Origin: Acridotheres tristis
Lineage: Eukaryota; Chordata; Aves; Passeriformes; Sturnidae
NCBI GenBank assembly: GCA_037013685.1
Contig: CM072894.1
Span: forward strand, 27,279,529-27,343,528
DNA length: 64,000 bases
Direction: 5' to 3'
In this document: positions 47,701-64,000 of the stretch, one piece after another
Numbering within the stretch: position 1 is the first letter of the stretch
Layout of the letters: every line of letters begins with the position of its first letter
The notes under the pieces: generated by a model
Database searches by the model: none
The model's input: only the letters and a program-made list of their open reading frames with translations
What the model was told of the DNA's origin: nothing
Made by a program: the position numbers and the translations under genes

Positions 47701-50700
47701 TTACAGCTGATCTTACAACTCAACAAAGTCCTGGTCACCCAGCCTTCTGCATGCCACTTACTGGGGAGGTCTCTGCAACAGGAGGCTAGGAGACAATATT
47801 TTGCTGATGGTCACACAGATCCATCACATCAGATTTTTCGTCTTGGGGGTTGCAGATGAGGAAGTTGATTTTGAATGTTGATGATCCTCCTATATATTTA
47901 AGGCATCGATTAGGAGGTTGATTCAAAAAACAGATATGGGTACTGGTCAACAATGTCATTAGATTTCCTCAGTGCCTTTAAAAGCCAAAATCACACAGCA
48001 ACCACAAAGAGCTCTGCTGGTCATGGTATCAAGGAAGATAACACCTCTATTGCTATACTTTGGTTGCTTTTTAAATAGTGTGGTCACAGAGAAACTTCCC
48101 AATCTCTGAAAGCTACCTTCAAACTTCCAAGCCCCAGAATCTACACAGATTTACAAATCCTTATTCCCACCATTTAAACCTGTGTGCATCCTTCTTGGGC
48201 TTTGTAACAGAAACAGAAATGGGCACAGAAAAATCTTAGTTTTCTAAGAAGAAAACTTTTATCATTCCACAAGGGCAATACCATGCCAATGGGATGTGTG
48301 TGATGAAATTAATTAAACCTTTGATCTTTTGCCTCCTTTGCTCTTTTGTGCAGTCCTCTGGTGCTCCTCATTTCTGTTAGTTCAGTTTCTGAAGTGACCT
48401 GTTCTTAGCTTGGTTTCTTACAAAAGCTCCACTTACAGAATTATGAAGACTGCACAGTCAGTACCAACCTCTCCCCAGCTTTTTCACCACTTAGTATAAA
48501 GCAAAGTTAATGAAAAAGAGAAAGTTTAGAAACTGCACTATGACTTTCATTTACTGAAGGACATAGACTAAGTTAGCAATGGTACTAACTTGAGTCACAG
48601 GATGCCAGACCACTCGAGAGCTCTTCTCCACTAATTGGTTTCAGCTTTTGTCTCTTCTTCATTATTTATCCAGTGTCAAAATTATATATACACCAGTAGG
48701 AACAGATGCACAAATTAGCAGCAATTGTTGAGGGATATAAATATAGTATAAAACAAGAGAAGTTAATCCATCCCCATCCAAAACTGTGCCTCTGTTTTAT
48801 AGCTTCTTTAAGACAGCTTTAAATACTTTTGCAAAGTTCCCTGCATTACAGAATAAAAAGTTTAACCAATTTTTACTTTTCAGTCATTATCATCTAGGGA
48901 GGAAGCAAAAAGGTGGGATGATGATTTTAATAAAAACCTCTTCAAATGTTATATAAACTCAATGTTCTTAAAACCACTTTGCATGTTAACTACATGACAA
49001 AGCAGTTCATCAACTGAAATCTCACAAAGTCTTTACAGGAGAAAAGCAACTCTGTAAAAGCAAGTCTTCACAAAAGAAAAGTTTTGTTCAGAGAATACTC
49101 AATTTTTTTTGCCAATGTTACTCCAGAGTACAGTGGACTGGGAGCGAATTAATTGAATAAACATAATTAGATGCCTTTTTTTTACTATAAATTTGATACA
49201 TTTGTTTTTATCAGACTAACCAGAAGTCATACTCGCATTTTTAAAGAATTAATTTATTCTTAGTACTATTGAAGAAAAAAGAGAATCCAAATAACCTTGA
49301 TGAGTTAAAATTCTGCTCTGTAAACTTCTACAGGCACCTTCATTATTCTCTCCAAATTACTTTTCACAGTATTTCATCATTAAAACATCTGACACTGTTC
49401 AATCCACCACCCTGTGAACTTCACAGGCCCTTGTGTAAACTCAGAATAGCAGGGTGTGAATTATACATCACAGGCCCTTCCTAATTGCTGATGGCTTGCT
49501 GGTGGCTGCAGATCTGCAGTCACCTGGCACGCTGCACTTCAGGGATGTTATCTTTATTCCAACACACGTGTTTAGGGAGTGCATCCAGCAGGGTTCCCTG
49601 CAGCCACTTATTTATCTGTTTTGTTCTTCAGAGGGTCCAAGGCTCGCTCACGCCCCTGAAGACACCAGGGGATCCCAGCAGGGACCAAGATCACAATGGA
49701 TCAGTTCAAAGAGGAAAATCACAGAGCAAATGAATACTTCAACAAGTTAGCATGTATTTGTTCTTAAAGGTTGCTGTGCACACACACAAAGAGGTAGATT
49801 TGCTGAAATATATAAAACTGCTGTATTTTTTGGCTTAAAAATTTTCATGACTGAACCATCAAGACATTTATTACTGAGAGGGCATTATCCTGGGTTTAAA
49901 CATTCCCTGTAATATTAACACCCAGACTTATTGCACAGCTTTGAGGTCAACTCCAGGTGTATCAAGGCTGCAAAGTAAGTGAATTTCTTTATATGTGAAT
50001 TTTAGTGTGAATGACAATCTCCAAAAGACAAGTGACTTTTTCCTCTCAAAACCAACAAATTGATTAGGAAGAGACAAGTGATTAGTGGTCGTAATTACAG
50101 AGTATTTCCCCTTCATCCATGGCTGAAACCTACTTCTGCACTTTCTAAAGCTTATTGCTAACTTGAAAGAAAAAAGCAAAATCTGCAACATTAAAAAGCA
50201 AAGATTCACACCTGCCAGGCATAGGTGAAACTCCCAGGAGCTGACTCTTGACAGAGAGAGTTCCTGCTTAGGTAAAATTCACTGCTGTCATTTGGGGAAG
50301 GACGTGGGCAGGCTCATTTCCCTCCTACTCACTTTTCTCATCCTACAGCTTCAACCAGAAGTTACAACAATTAAATGCTCTGAACTCACATGAAACCCAC
50401 AGTTACCCCCCACCTACGGGCAAAAATAACTTTCTACTGCTCGTGGGCACACGCTTTGAATAAGGAAAAGGAGGGAAAGGTCTTGCCAAGCCTTAATTCT
50501 GAGAAACACCCAACCAACCCATGAACACGCTTTGGAGGAAATTGAAGCTCACAGACTGGCACAGAGAGCAGCAGCAAAGATGCAAGACATGGATAAAAGT
50601 GGCTTTTGGGCTTTCGCCTGCTTGATGCTGCTCTTCCTTGTTTTCAAACAGAAACCATCAATTTTCATTCTGAAAGTAGACAAGGAGGAAGATGGATTAT

Positions 50701-53700
50701 ACAGTAAATATTTAAAAAGTTACTGCTCCTGCCCTTTCCTGGCAATGAGGCCTTCCAGGGAAATTAAAGCTACATAAACTTTGGCTGAGATAAGGGATTG
50801 TGTAATATTTGAAAATATCCACGGAGAAACTGTCAGAAATTTATACCTGCCATAATGTAAGTCCTTCACCACCAAGAAACATTAAGAACGGATGTCCTGT
50901 GTGTGAGGACAGTGGGAGGAGGGAAGAAAAAGATGTTTGCTCAGTAGAATTTTTCCTCAAATAGTTCATAGTTCACAATTCCATACAACCTTGCAACCTG
51001 GGAATTAAAAAAACTTCATAAGCAACTAATTAGGCATCACAACACCTAAAAGGTGAAGAGGTTAAGTTGACACAGCTGGTCTGAATGCCCTGACACTCAG
51101 CCAAAGTGCAACTATTTGGTCATTTTTAAGAGGAGAACCTTTTGGTGGTTAGAATGTCATTAAATCAGAAGAAGAGTTACAAATGTTTTTCATTTAAAAA
51201 GCTGAAAGCAAATGGTCTTGTTTCATTTCTGCAAATGGTTTAGTTCAAATTGTCAAGAAGTTTAAGAAACTCTGAAAACAGGCTAATGTTGTTAAGTACA
51301 TGATTCATAAGAATTATGTGAAGGGGTGAAGAGAGGAAACTGTCACTTTTACTGCACTTGGATGTCAGCCCTAAAATAAGCTTCTTGAAACAGTTCATCA
51401 AAGGAATTTCAATGACAAAGCCAACCTTTATCCCTTCACAGAGGACTTCAAGCCTCCTTTTATAGCACAGAGATTACTATATTTGGCCAAACCTAGATAA
51501 CATTAAAGCCATTATCACTGCAGTGAGACACTATAAATAGCAATAGTAATGCAGAGCACTTAAAATTCTGTCTGGGAAGCATGATAGATAAACAATATTA
51601 TCTCTGCATAATTTAGGGCTTGTCTATCAGACATAATCTCATTCATGATAACATGAACAAATTTAGTTACATAATTCACCTTGCTGTTTACCCAAATTAC
51701 TTGCATAGTCTTGGGAACTCCTTTCCTGATTGCTTTTGACAATAGACTTTATATTTAACACACACACATATGTGGGAAAGGTCAAATCATGCTCTGAGGT
51801 TCTGGATTTGTCAAAGTTAATTCTCATTCAATAGATCAGGACAGGAAATGGTTTCATTCTCTCTTTAAAAGTTCTGTTCATGTGCATTGAAAAAGAGTTT
51901 ATTAACCTCAAACATTTGCATCTTTGTTTTGTCACCACACTAAAATTTTCAGAAGAACACAATCCTGAAACAAATTTTGCTGCCAAAAATTACAGGAAAT
52001 TATATTTTCATTGTGGATAAATTAGTCTCTGAACTTTACTTTCCATAACAATAATCAGGAGATTATGAACTCATTTGCAGGAAGTCCAGATAAAAAGATT
52101 TGCTCAAAAAAAGATTGTCTGTTACCCATTCAGGTCAAAAAGACCACAGTATTTTGCATTTTAAAAAATCATCTTTCCCTTATGGAGAGATGGCCCACCC
52201 TCTAACAGCAGTGTACCACAGTAAGCAATATCATAGCAGAACTGCTCCTTATTAAAGGATCATGGCTATGTTTTACAGACTTACTGCTAGTACTTGAGGA
52301 AGATCTCTTCTACACAGGTTTAAATTGACTTATTTTTTCTTAAAAAAAAAACCAAACAAAATGTGTGTAATTTTTTTTTCTAAAAAAAAACAAAACAAAA
52401 AACCCTGAACCATGTAACCTAGAATCTAAAACTAAGCATATAACAACAGAACTGTAAAGTTAATGACACTTCATTTTTAAACTAGAAAAGAAAGTCTACA
52501 CACATTAACTTCACATAATTTTAGATTAACGTTTTCTGCTGGTAGAGTAGTTTGGGTTTGGTTTTTAATTAAAATTAGAGGTGGTCCCAAAAGCCCAGAC
52601 CCAATTATCCCTGAAAATTAAAATATTTAATCTTATCTGGAAGAGAATTTAGTAAGCCACTTCTCCCACACAAAATGTCAAACCAGGCTAAGTGCACAAG
52701 GCTGTGCTCCTGTGCCTCCTGAGTGCAAAGGACCCAAGTTAAACCCATGTGGAAAGAAAGCTCCAGAGCCTCATTATTTCCATGTTGATGGTGGGTTTGG
52801 AGAGCAACCTCACTCTGAAGATCCAGTAAAAATCAAGATGTCAGGTTCCAGGCATTAAGATGACAATCAAACTTTTAAATCAATAGCTAACAAAAATTCC
52901 CATCCATTATACTTTCATTTAAAATCTACTTTTATACACAATCTGGGAGGATGGGGGGAAAAAAGACTTGCTGAATACAGCGGATGGAGAAAGAAAACTC
53001 ACACCTCTGTTCAAACACAGAGACCTTCCCACTCCTCTGAACTGCAGAGGAAATGCTCCTGCTGATAAATCATCAACAGGAAGCCAGATTCAATGGCTGG
53101 GCACAGCACCCTTGCACTGACTTCACATACTTCTCAATTGCCTTGACACAATAACCTTTAGCTCATAAAAACTTCGCTTTTATGACATTTTTTAATAGTG
53201 ACGAACTCAAAACAGAATTGCTTGGAGCGTTCTCATCTCAAAAGCCTCCCCTTGAGCATTTCCCTGTGCAAAGTAAAGAGCATGCTTGCTTTTATTCAGC
53301 CAGCTCATTAATCAACATCGCTGAGATGCTACCTCCCCCCTCCATGGTGTTTCTCTGTGCACGTAAATGCTTCAAAATCATCCACAGTCATTCCCACTAG
53401 AGGTGGTTTCAGTGCACCCAGGCAAGAGCAAAGGCTCCGTGCTGAACTCCTGGTGTGAAATGAGTCATTTGTTCCAAATCATGTTTCCTTTCTTCAATAT
53501 TCGCACTTAGTTATTCATTTCCCTAAAGTACATGAAGATGAGATGTTCCTGAGTTATTTTCTATTTGCTCTCAGCACATACACTATTTTATTCCTATTTC
53601 TTATCTCACTTTTCCAGCCTTTTCCATGATTTCAGTGGGCTTTGATTCAGGACCTCCCAGGCACAGACAACAAAGCCCACACTTTGAGGAAGATATAATT

Positions 53701-55645
53701 TAAGTTGTTTCCTCTTAAGATCTTTTGACACTTCAGCTCCCTTTGCACTGGAGATAGTTGGCACCTGCAAGGGCCTGATTCCTAAACACTCATTATCATG
53801 AGGAACAAAGTTAAAATGACTTTTAAGCTGCAGAAGTGAAACTATTACATAAATGCTTATATTATTCAATAAATATGCAAGATGTGAAAATTAAATGTTT
53901 GCAAGTGTTCTGTTAGCTACCTGTCAGGAAATGACTGGTGCAGATACCCATTTATGTATTTGTGTTTCACCTTTCATGTTTCTTCACAGCCATAGCTGAA
54001 AATCATAGCTCATTTCTCTTTCTATAATCTTAGCCTTGTGCCATTTTTTGTTCCACCTTTTGAAATCTCCATACCAGCCATTATCTTCAGTCTATTTTTT
54101 TCCAGTCACAATTGTTACATCAGGTTCCCCTTCCCCCTTTAAAAATTTTCATTTGCAAACTTAGTTCTTACTGTTTATTTAGTTGTTGTATCTGTTGTCA
54201 TATAAATTAAAATTTCAAATCACTATCATCCTAAAGAGATAATCAGCTTTACTAAGATTTGACTACTGAGCAACTTTCAAACCTGCAAAATAATGACATA
54301 TGGAAATTGATGTGGAAGACTAAAATACCATAGTCTTATGGCATAGCTAATGAATTGCAGTTAGTTTGAATGTCAAGTTGACCTTTGAGTAATGGAAAAG
54401 AGTAATTCACAATCAGCATCCATCACAAGAAATTTACACTGCTACTTGAACAAGCTCAGTGTCATTAAGGAAAAAATTAATGTGAAGACACAAAACTTAA
54501 TTTACGGTAGCACAATGTCTGCTGAGGACACTGTGGACAGCCTCTTCCCCTTCCATTCATCACCATGCACATATCCTTTATTTTTCATCACTGAACCGTT
54601 ATTGTCTTTGATTTCTGATACTGTTTCTGTCTTCATTGTATTGCTAGTGGATGTTTATCTCTTTACTGAGTCACAACCAAAAAAACTGAAGGGCTGAATT
54701 CTATCCAAGACAGCACACAGACTCTCCTTGATTTCAGTGAGTTTTATGTAAGACTCTACATTCAATACTGAGCAATTTCCCAATTTTCTGCTTGTACATT
54801 GCCTCTTTCAGCTACCCTCGATCCTAAGGTATTGTCTTCAAATGCATCAGAATTTCATGTGGATATTTCATGTCAACTATTGGAGGGTGTAGCATGCTAG
54901 AAACTCACTTTTATTTGTGGAGCATAAAGTATCAGAAAATACCATTCACCAACATACTAAAATTGGATGACAGAGAAAAGCTTCACAAGAAGTTCACAGG
55001 AAAAAACTCTTGTTGTAAGTGGAGATGGAAAAGGGAAGCTCTCTGTCCGCAGTCCGTGTGTCTCAAAAGAAGTATTTATAGACTGACAGAGCTGTTATAC
55101 AGTGCCAGGACCTGGTTAGCTGAGACATAAGTGATCTCCAAAGAGATCAGGTACAACAGCAGAGGTGAAATGCATTAAGATTAAGTTAAACTTTGCAACT
55201 GCAGCCTATAAAGCTATCATGTCACCTGAAGTACTACTTTATTGCCTCTTCCCTGGGAAACTGGACAGTGGGAACCAGGAGAGGTTCAGAAGCTCCTGGG
55301 GCTGGGCTACCCCAGCAACACAGGCTGAATTTGATTTCGCATGACTTGCCAGAGATTGGATTTGAAACTCTTCTCCTCATCCAGGTAGACCGAGGAGCAA
55401 TGCATTGCTGGGTGACTGAGCAGGTGTCAAAGCTGTCACTAATGGACCCCCTGCTTGTAATTCCAAACTGCCAGGAACCACTCCAGAAATTCTAGACCTT
55501 GGCCAGGCTCTGCAATTCACCCTGTGCGAAGTGTTCCCAATTTTTAACTTGCATTCCATCATCTCTTATCAGAGGAGTGCTTGTAATTGTCCAGAAATAA
55601 ATGACCTCCAATATAACACCTTCTCAAAACCATCAGCACTTACTC

Positions 55646-55684
55646 AAGGAAAGAAAAAAGGAAAAAAAAAAAAAAAAAGGAAAA
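55646..55684. repeat. A-rich run
   Basis: An A-rich run interrupted by a few G residues. It reads as a T-rich tract on the ADCY5 strand, beginning about 230 bases downstream of the exon 3 donor. It is not a splice acceptor tract for any exon I can see. Confidence 0.8.
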
Positions 55685-55915
55685 TGTAGGGAAGGAGATC
55701 AGTTCAAGCCACTTCTCAAAAGAAGATATTGTTTGAATGAGGCAATCCTCCTACCATCTTATAAACAAACTTTGAAAAGTCAGCTAGTGACACTTTAGAG
55801 TCTTTACAATGATTTTGGATTATGTGTCACTGACATCTCCATCCCTGTGTGCTCAGGGTCAAGCATTGGGAGGGTCTCTGCTCCCCCACGGCTGGGAGAC
55901 AGGCTGCTGTTCTTA

Positions 55916-56083
<168 letters not shown>

Positions 56084-56349
56084 TTAACAAACACACTTTG
56101 TTCCTTACTGGGGAGAAGTGACTCATCAGTTTGGTGAGAGATTAGTACAACCAAGAAAATGGGTTCCATAAAGCCAGTAGCTGATCCCCCAACCACTCAT
56201 ATGCAATTCTGTTCCCAACCCCACAATAAGAGTCAAAGGTTTTAGAAGAAAAAGTATTATTTTTCATTCCAGATGCACTGGGCTTACAATTCATGGTTGC
56301 CAATTCTTGCAAATGAAGGAGCCATGTAACTCAAAGAGTGTCCGTGCAC

Positions 56350-56410
56350 TGATCTTGGAAGGGCTCTAGTAAATTATATTGTCTGACCTCCCACACAGTC
56401 TCTGCACACC
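56350..56410 (-). mobile_element. Possible very old LINE (CR1/L3-type) remnant
   Basis: A stretch containing TTGGAAGGGCTCTAGTAAAT and TTGTCTGACCTCCC loosely resembles the antisense tail of CR1/L3 elements. It is short and poorly conserved, so the similarity could be chance. Confidence 0.25.
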
Positions 56411-56906
56411 ACCACGAAGTCTTCCTTCACCTAACACCAGAGGAATGATGCCCTAACACCCTTGGGCACTATTTAAAATTCTTTCCTTGCTTATCTAATT
56501 ATCGAAGCACATTCCCCCAGCAGGCACAAACCTGCTCTTAGCAGCTAAAATGTCGTAGAAACGCCCCGATAAAACCAGCATGAAAAGTGCTACTGCTACA
56601 CTTTAAACTGCTGTTAGTGCCCAATTGCATTAAGATCTGTAAACCCACCCACTCACCTACAAGAGTATTTTCAATAACCACATATCATCAACAGTTTGTG
56701 GCTCTCGTTGCCCCTCACTTGGCACTTTTATTTACTGATCGCGTGATTTTGTAACATTTTGCAAGCTGGTCCTAGAGTATGCAAAAACTGAAAAAATGAT
56801 GACTTTCTGGTGATTTTCCTAAAAACTCACATAAAAACAAGTGCTTGTTATTATTCTAAATTTGGTGCGAATTTCAACAGAAATTACAGAATTTAAACCT
56901 GCAGGT

Positions 56907-56930
56907 AATTTGTGCCCCAGGGCACAAATT
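56907..56930. repeat. 24-bp palindrome, 11-bp perfect arms
   Basis: AATTTGTGCCC and its exact reverse complement GGGCACAAATT flank the 2-base spacer CA. It lies in intron 2, about 870 bp upstream of exon 3 in the transcript. Confidence 0.85.
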
Positions 56931-59900
56931 TATGCATATCAGGAATCACACCTGAGAATTCTGCCCAGAGCTTCACTCTATTCCCAGTCACACCCTGTGA
57001 AGTTAAAAGGTGGGGAGCACCTCCTTTGTGATCAGCTCTGCACGTCCAACCTGCAGGCAGTGCTCTGGAATAGCTGAAGAATCCCAAAAGCTTCTGCCAC
57101 TCTCGTCTTTATATTTCTTTCCCTGCAGTGAGCAGGAGGAAGAAAAGGGCCTTCATTCTTGATGCCACAGACAGAATGTGGTGCAAAGGAAGGTCCCCAA
57201 CCTTATCTAACAGCTCATTAATTCTCAACAACACAGGGAGCAGCAGGGTTCAAACATAGGCCTGACTCAGAAGGGTCAGCAATCCTGTCCCAAGTACTCA
57301 CATCACCAAACCACTTGCCCATGCTGCAGTTATAGGCACATTTCTGGCTTCTAATTCCTAGTTTTAACTGAAAGTTCACCATTTATTCCTTCCTCTAAGG
57401 AGAAAGAGGAGCCCTGGGGGAACCAGAGCAAGCTGAATTCACTGAAAATGTGCTCAGCATGCACTGAGACATTTTATACTCTGTAGCACTGCCCAGTATT
57501 TCTTTTTCTCCCTTCAACGTGCACCTTAAAGAGACTGAATCTGCCTTCAGTCTTTGAAGAGATAGTAATAACTCAGAAGATGTGTTGGAAGGATTTCTAT
57601 CTCTGCTTTAAACTGCAGCAGTCATGAAAAGATACTTGTTTTTTAAAGTACTGTCACTAGCATACTGCAGGTGCTAACAGTTACATATCCATTTTTTTTA
57701 AAAAAAGCAGCTCATGAATCATGCACGTGTCCTTAGGCTTCTGTCAGCTATTGGTGCACTCCTTGAGTGGAAAAGCACAACACATTTGTATGCTTTCCAG
57801 AGTAAATGGTGTATACACTGTTGTCATTTGCATATTCTAATAGGCATCCTCAAATGTGTGAAAGCTGCTATTTTATGTGTGATTTTACACATCCTCTAAA
57901 TAACTTGGAGCTTTACGGGAGGTTCAGGGGCACCCACAGGTTTGGAACATTCCCTGTGGGCGCAGGAGCATGGAGGGTTTCCTTGCTTCCAAAAGGGAGA
58001 CAGGAGCCTGAGTGTCTGTTAGGAGCACTCCAGGACATTGACACCTACATTTCTGAGTAGCTTTTACTGGAGAGCCCCCACCCCTACTCTTCCTGACACC
58101 ATAGGCACTCGCCAGATTAAATCACCAATACTTTCAAGACACTTGAGATCTCCAGGAGCTGCACTAATAATCAGGGAATAAGACAGCTCATCAGGTGAAA
58201 CAAATGCATGTGGCACAACATCCCTTCATGCAGCTACTAATTAGGAAATTGAGCTGTGTTACAGAACTGAGCATTAGCTTTATTCTGTTTGCTTGGGGTC
58301 ATCACAATCACTGAAAATAACCTCTGAAGCTAACAGGAGAAGGCTATAACAAGTGCATTTCTAAGGCATAAGCCACATGAGAACGCCTTCAAAACAACAA
58401 AATCCTTATGTTTTATTTCAAATGGAGCAGAGAAATTCGGGTCTCCACAAGAGTACAATTTTCATTTTGATACAATAACTAGAAAGAGCTGCAGCCCTTG
58501 CTGTAAAATCACATATTATGCACCAGTGAGGTGACTAGGACTGCTGCTTTACAAGTATAACAAGGCAGTGTTCTGACCTGGTAAAAAAGCAAGAGCAAAT
58601 CCATATATAATTCTCACTTCAAAATAACATGCAAGTATAGTTCCACTGAATTATACATTAAACAACTGCATCCCAAGGAGCACTAGTCTCTAAAACAGGC
58701 AGATAGATGAAGGAGTTCAACACAGATCTACTCTGTTTACACACATACACATGGATTTATGTGTACATGGGCACACACATTCTCACAATGACTCTGCAAA
58801 GGAATTTTAACTATTTATGAAGTCCTCTCCCAAGATGACCTCAAATCACTACGAATATTTAGTATCTTTCTCTGGTTTACTAACAGTTACTTTTTGCCAA
58901 AAGTGATACTACATGAAAAAAGGAAGAGAACAACTTTACAGAGACAAAACACGTGCAATGCTAGAATTAAGACAGTGCAGTCCCAACAACCCACCTCTTA
59001 AATGCTATTTGCTCCCTACAGAATGTGGAGAATATCTGATTTTTCATCCAAGAATATTTTGTTCTGGGCAAACAACAGTGGTTCCTGTTATGGCTCTGCC
59101 CTTATCTCAAGTAATGAAATCACAAGTTGTCTCTTTTCTGCATTGGACATTCTGGATTTTCTATTTACTTTCAAGTTAATTTTGGGTGCCGGTGATGCTT
59201 AATAAAGGAAAATACAAGGTCATTTGCCTGAGAAAATCTGCCTGCCTTTAAAAGAGAACAGCACACACGAGCACCATCGATCTCCAGAAAAAGACAAGCA
59301 ACTATAAATAACAGTGTTGGGCTGTGCAGTTGTGTTTTCCTCCACCCCTGTTTGGAGACTGGCTCTCTCAGATGTGGGCTGAGCTGTCCTTATTTGTGTC
59401 TGCTGTCACCTCATGCTTATCTCAATGCATTATGTATAGAGAGGCATCTGAACTGAACCTGGAGATCAATGTCAGTGCAGGCTGTGGCAGCAAATAATCT
59501 CATTAGGAGTCTCCAGCTGCCAGGACCTGCAGTTATTGCTGGTGAGACTGAAGAGCACTTGGTAGTGACTGGCTTTGTCACATGTTTTTCTGATGTCCTG
59601 GCTTTCTTATGTATGGTATAGTACTTCCTGGAGAGGGGGAGAATTAAAAGGCATCAAGATAGGGCATTTTTCAGGACTGTTCTTGGGAGCTGCTTCTGAG
59701 ACAGAAGTGTCCAAATCCAGCACAGCACAGGCATCTGAGCCATGCTGCTAAGGCAGTCTCTCAACAGGGAAGACAGAGCTGTAATTAATAAATAAAATGG
59801 CATATTCTCTTGGCTCAATCCTTTCCTCCACTTCAAGGTGTGGAAGGAGGAGTGGCTGCTCATTTCATCTTTTTGAAACAATATTTGTTGCAAGGGAAAA

Positions 59901-60956
59901 AGGAGTCTTGAGTGTAAATCTTGTTTTCATACATAAGGTACCAAATAAGCAGGTGTACACGTTATTTCACAGTAAGGATTGAACAGCAGCTATGTCAGCC
60001 AGAGATACCTCATGAAACACTGCCAAAACATAAATCCATAGATGCAGATGGGCTGAGACATGAAGGAAAATGAAACTGAGCTGCCACAGACATGCAGAGA
60101 CTTCCCAGCTGATTCATTCCCCTGACCTCTCCCCAAACCCACACAGGCCCCCTGAGATATCTCCCAAGGGACGAGCAGAAGTCCCATTTCATGATTCATT
60201 TTAAATTGGATGGATACACTATGAGATCTCTGCAGGGCAGAGATGTGTGTTAGCAAGGGAATAGTTAAGCTGCCCCTAAAGACCTTCTGTGTCTAATTCC
60301 GAGGACACAAGAGATTCATTGCAAGAGAACCCACAAATGAATTAGGGGAGCAGACACAGTCAGCACCCTGACAACTGAGCTGTATGTTGGCAGCAAGAGG
60401 GCTTTTTACAGAAAAATACAATGAACCTGATGATGAATCTTACTTTTTGAACAAATACAATTAATTTGAAGCCAATAAGATATAGAGAGGTATGTAATCA
60501 GGTAGGAACCTTTGGGAAAGGAGGGAAGAAGACTTTCTTTGCAGGCATCAAGGAATGTTATGTTTTGTGGACCAATTCTTGCCTGCCTTTTGGCAGTGGC
60601 TTGACTGACAATCACACCAGGCTTTGACCTTACAAAGAGGGTCAGTCCAAAGCCTGTGTGTTACATCTGCATCTAACACTTGGCAGCAATGATGGGTGCA
60701 AAAAACCTATGCAGACTCTTTGTGTACTGTGTAATTTTAATCCACAGAGCACATGCCGCTGGGAATGCTGCTTGTCTCTGGAAAAGTCCGTCAGAATATT
60801 GGACAAGAACTACACCCTTGAGCTTTCTTTCAAACCTTTAGAAATCCTGTCCTCTAACAACAACCTATTCTTGCTTGGATTACTCACAAAGCAAGAAGCC
60901 TGCAAACCCTATCCTACAGGAACAATTTGCATGCTAATTCTGTTCCAGTGTTTTCA

Positions 60957-64000
<3,044 letters not shown>

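Overview
The window is vertebrate nuclear DNA, most likely from a bird. It holds one recognisable gene, read on the minus strand: ADCY5, adenylate cyclase type 5. Ten exons were found. Each has canonical GT/AG boundaries, and their phases join into one uninterrupted frame of 1,220 coding bases (406 codons plus 2 bases). By comparison with mammalian ADCY5 recalled from memory they correspond to exons 2-11. Exon 1 (N-terminus and most of the first membrane cluster) lies beyond the right end. The rest of the second membrane cluster and the C2 catalytic half lie beyond the left end. The avian assignment rests on the interspersed repeats: every one I recognise is CR1-type LINE sequence, with no mammalian SINE or LINE-1, and the DNA is AT-rich and unicellular-style gene packing is absent.

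Layout from right to left, which is transcript order: end of intron 1 (64000-61134); exon 2, last helix of membrane cluster 1 and juxtamembrane linker; intron 2 (4.9 kb); exon 3, entry to C1a; intron 3 (21.9 kb); exons 4 and 5, carrying the two metal-binding aspartates and separated by a 178-bp intron; intron 5 (3.6 kb); exons 6 and 7, the rest of C1a, separated by a 200-bp intron; intron 7 (8.9 kb); exon 8, C1b; intron 8 (12.9 kb); exon 9, a 23-base microexon; intron 9 (4.5 kb); exon 10, the end of C1b; intron 10 (1.6 kb); exon 11, the start of membrane cluster 2; and part of intron 11.

The encoded segment is the complete C1 half of a membrane adenylate cyclase. It supplies both catalytic metal-binding aspartates. 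The C2 half, outside the window, completes the active site that makes cAMP from ATP. Three positions known for dominant human ADCY5 movement disorder (R418, R438, A726, numbering from memory) all carry the normal residue here, and their spacing fits human numbering without gaps.

About 98% of the window is intron. It contains five CR1/L3-type LINE fragments of differing age and one doubtful one, a near-perfect 50-bp inverted repeat in intron 8, smaller palindromes, short tandem duplications and simple repeats. I found no second protein-coding gene, tRNA, rRNA, CRISPR array or bacterial/viral system. The best candidates for a second look are the intron 8 hairpin, the microexon, and the codon change at the human R418 hotspot.
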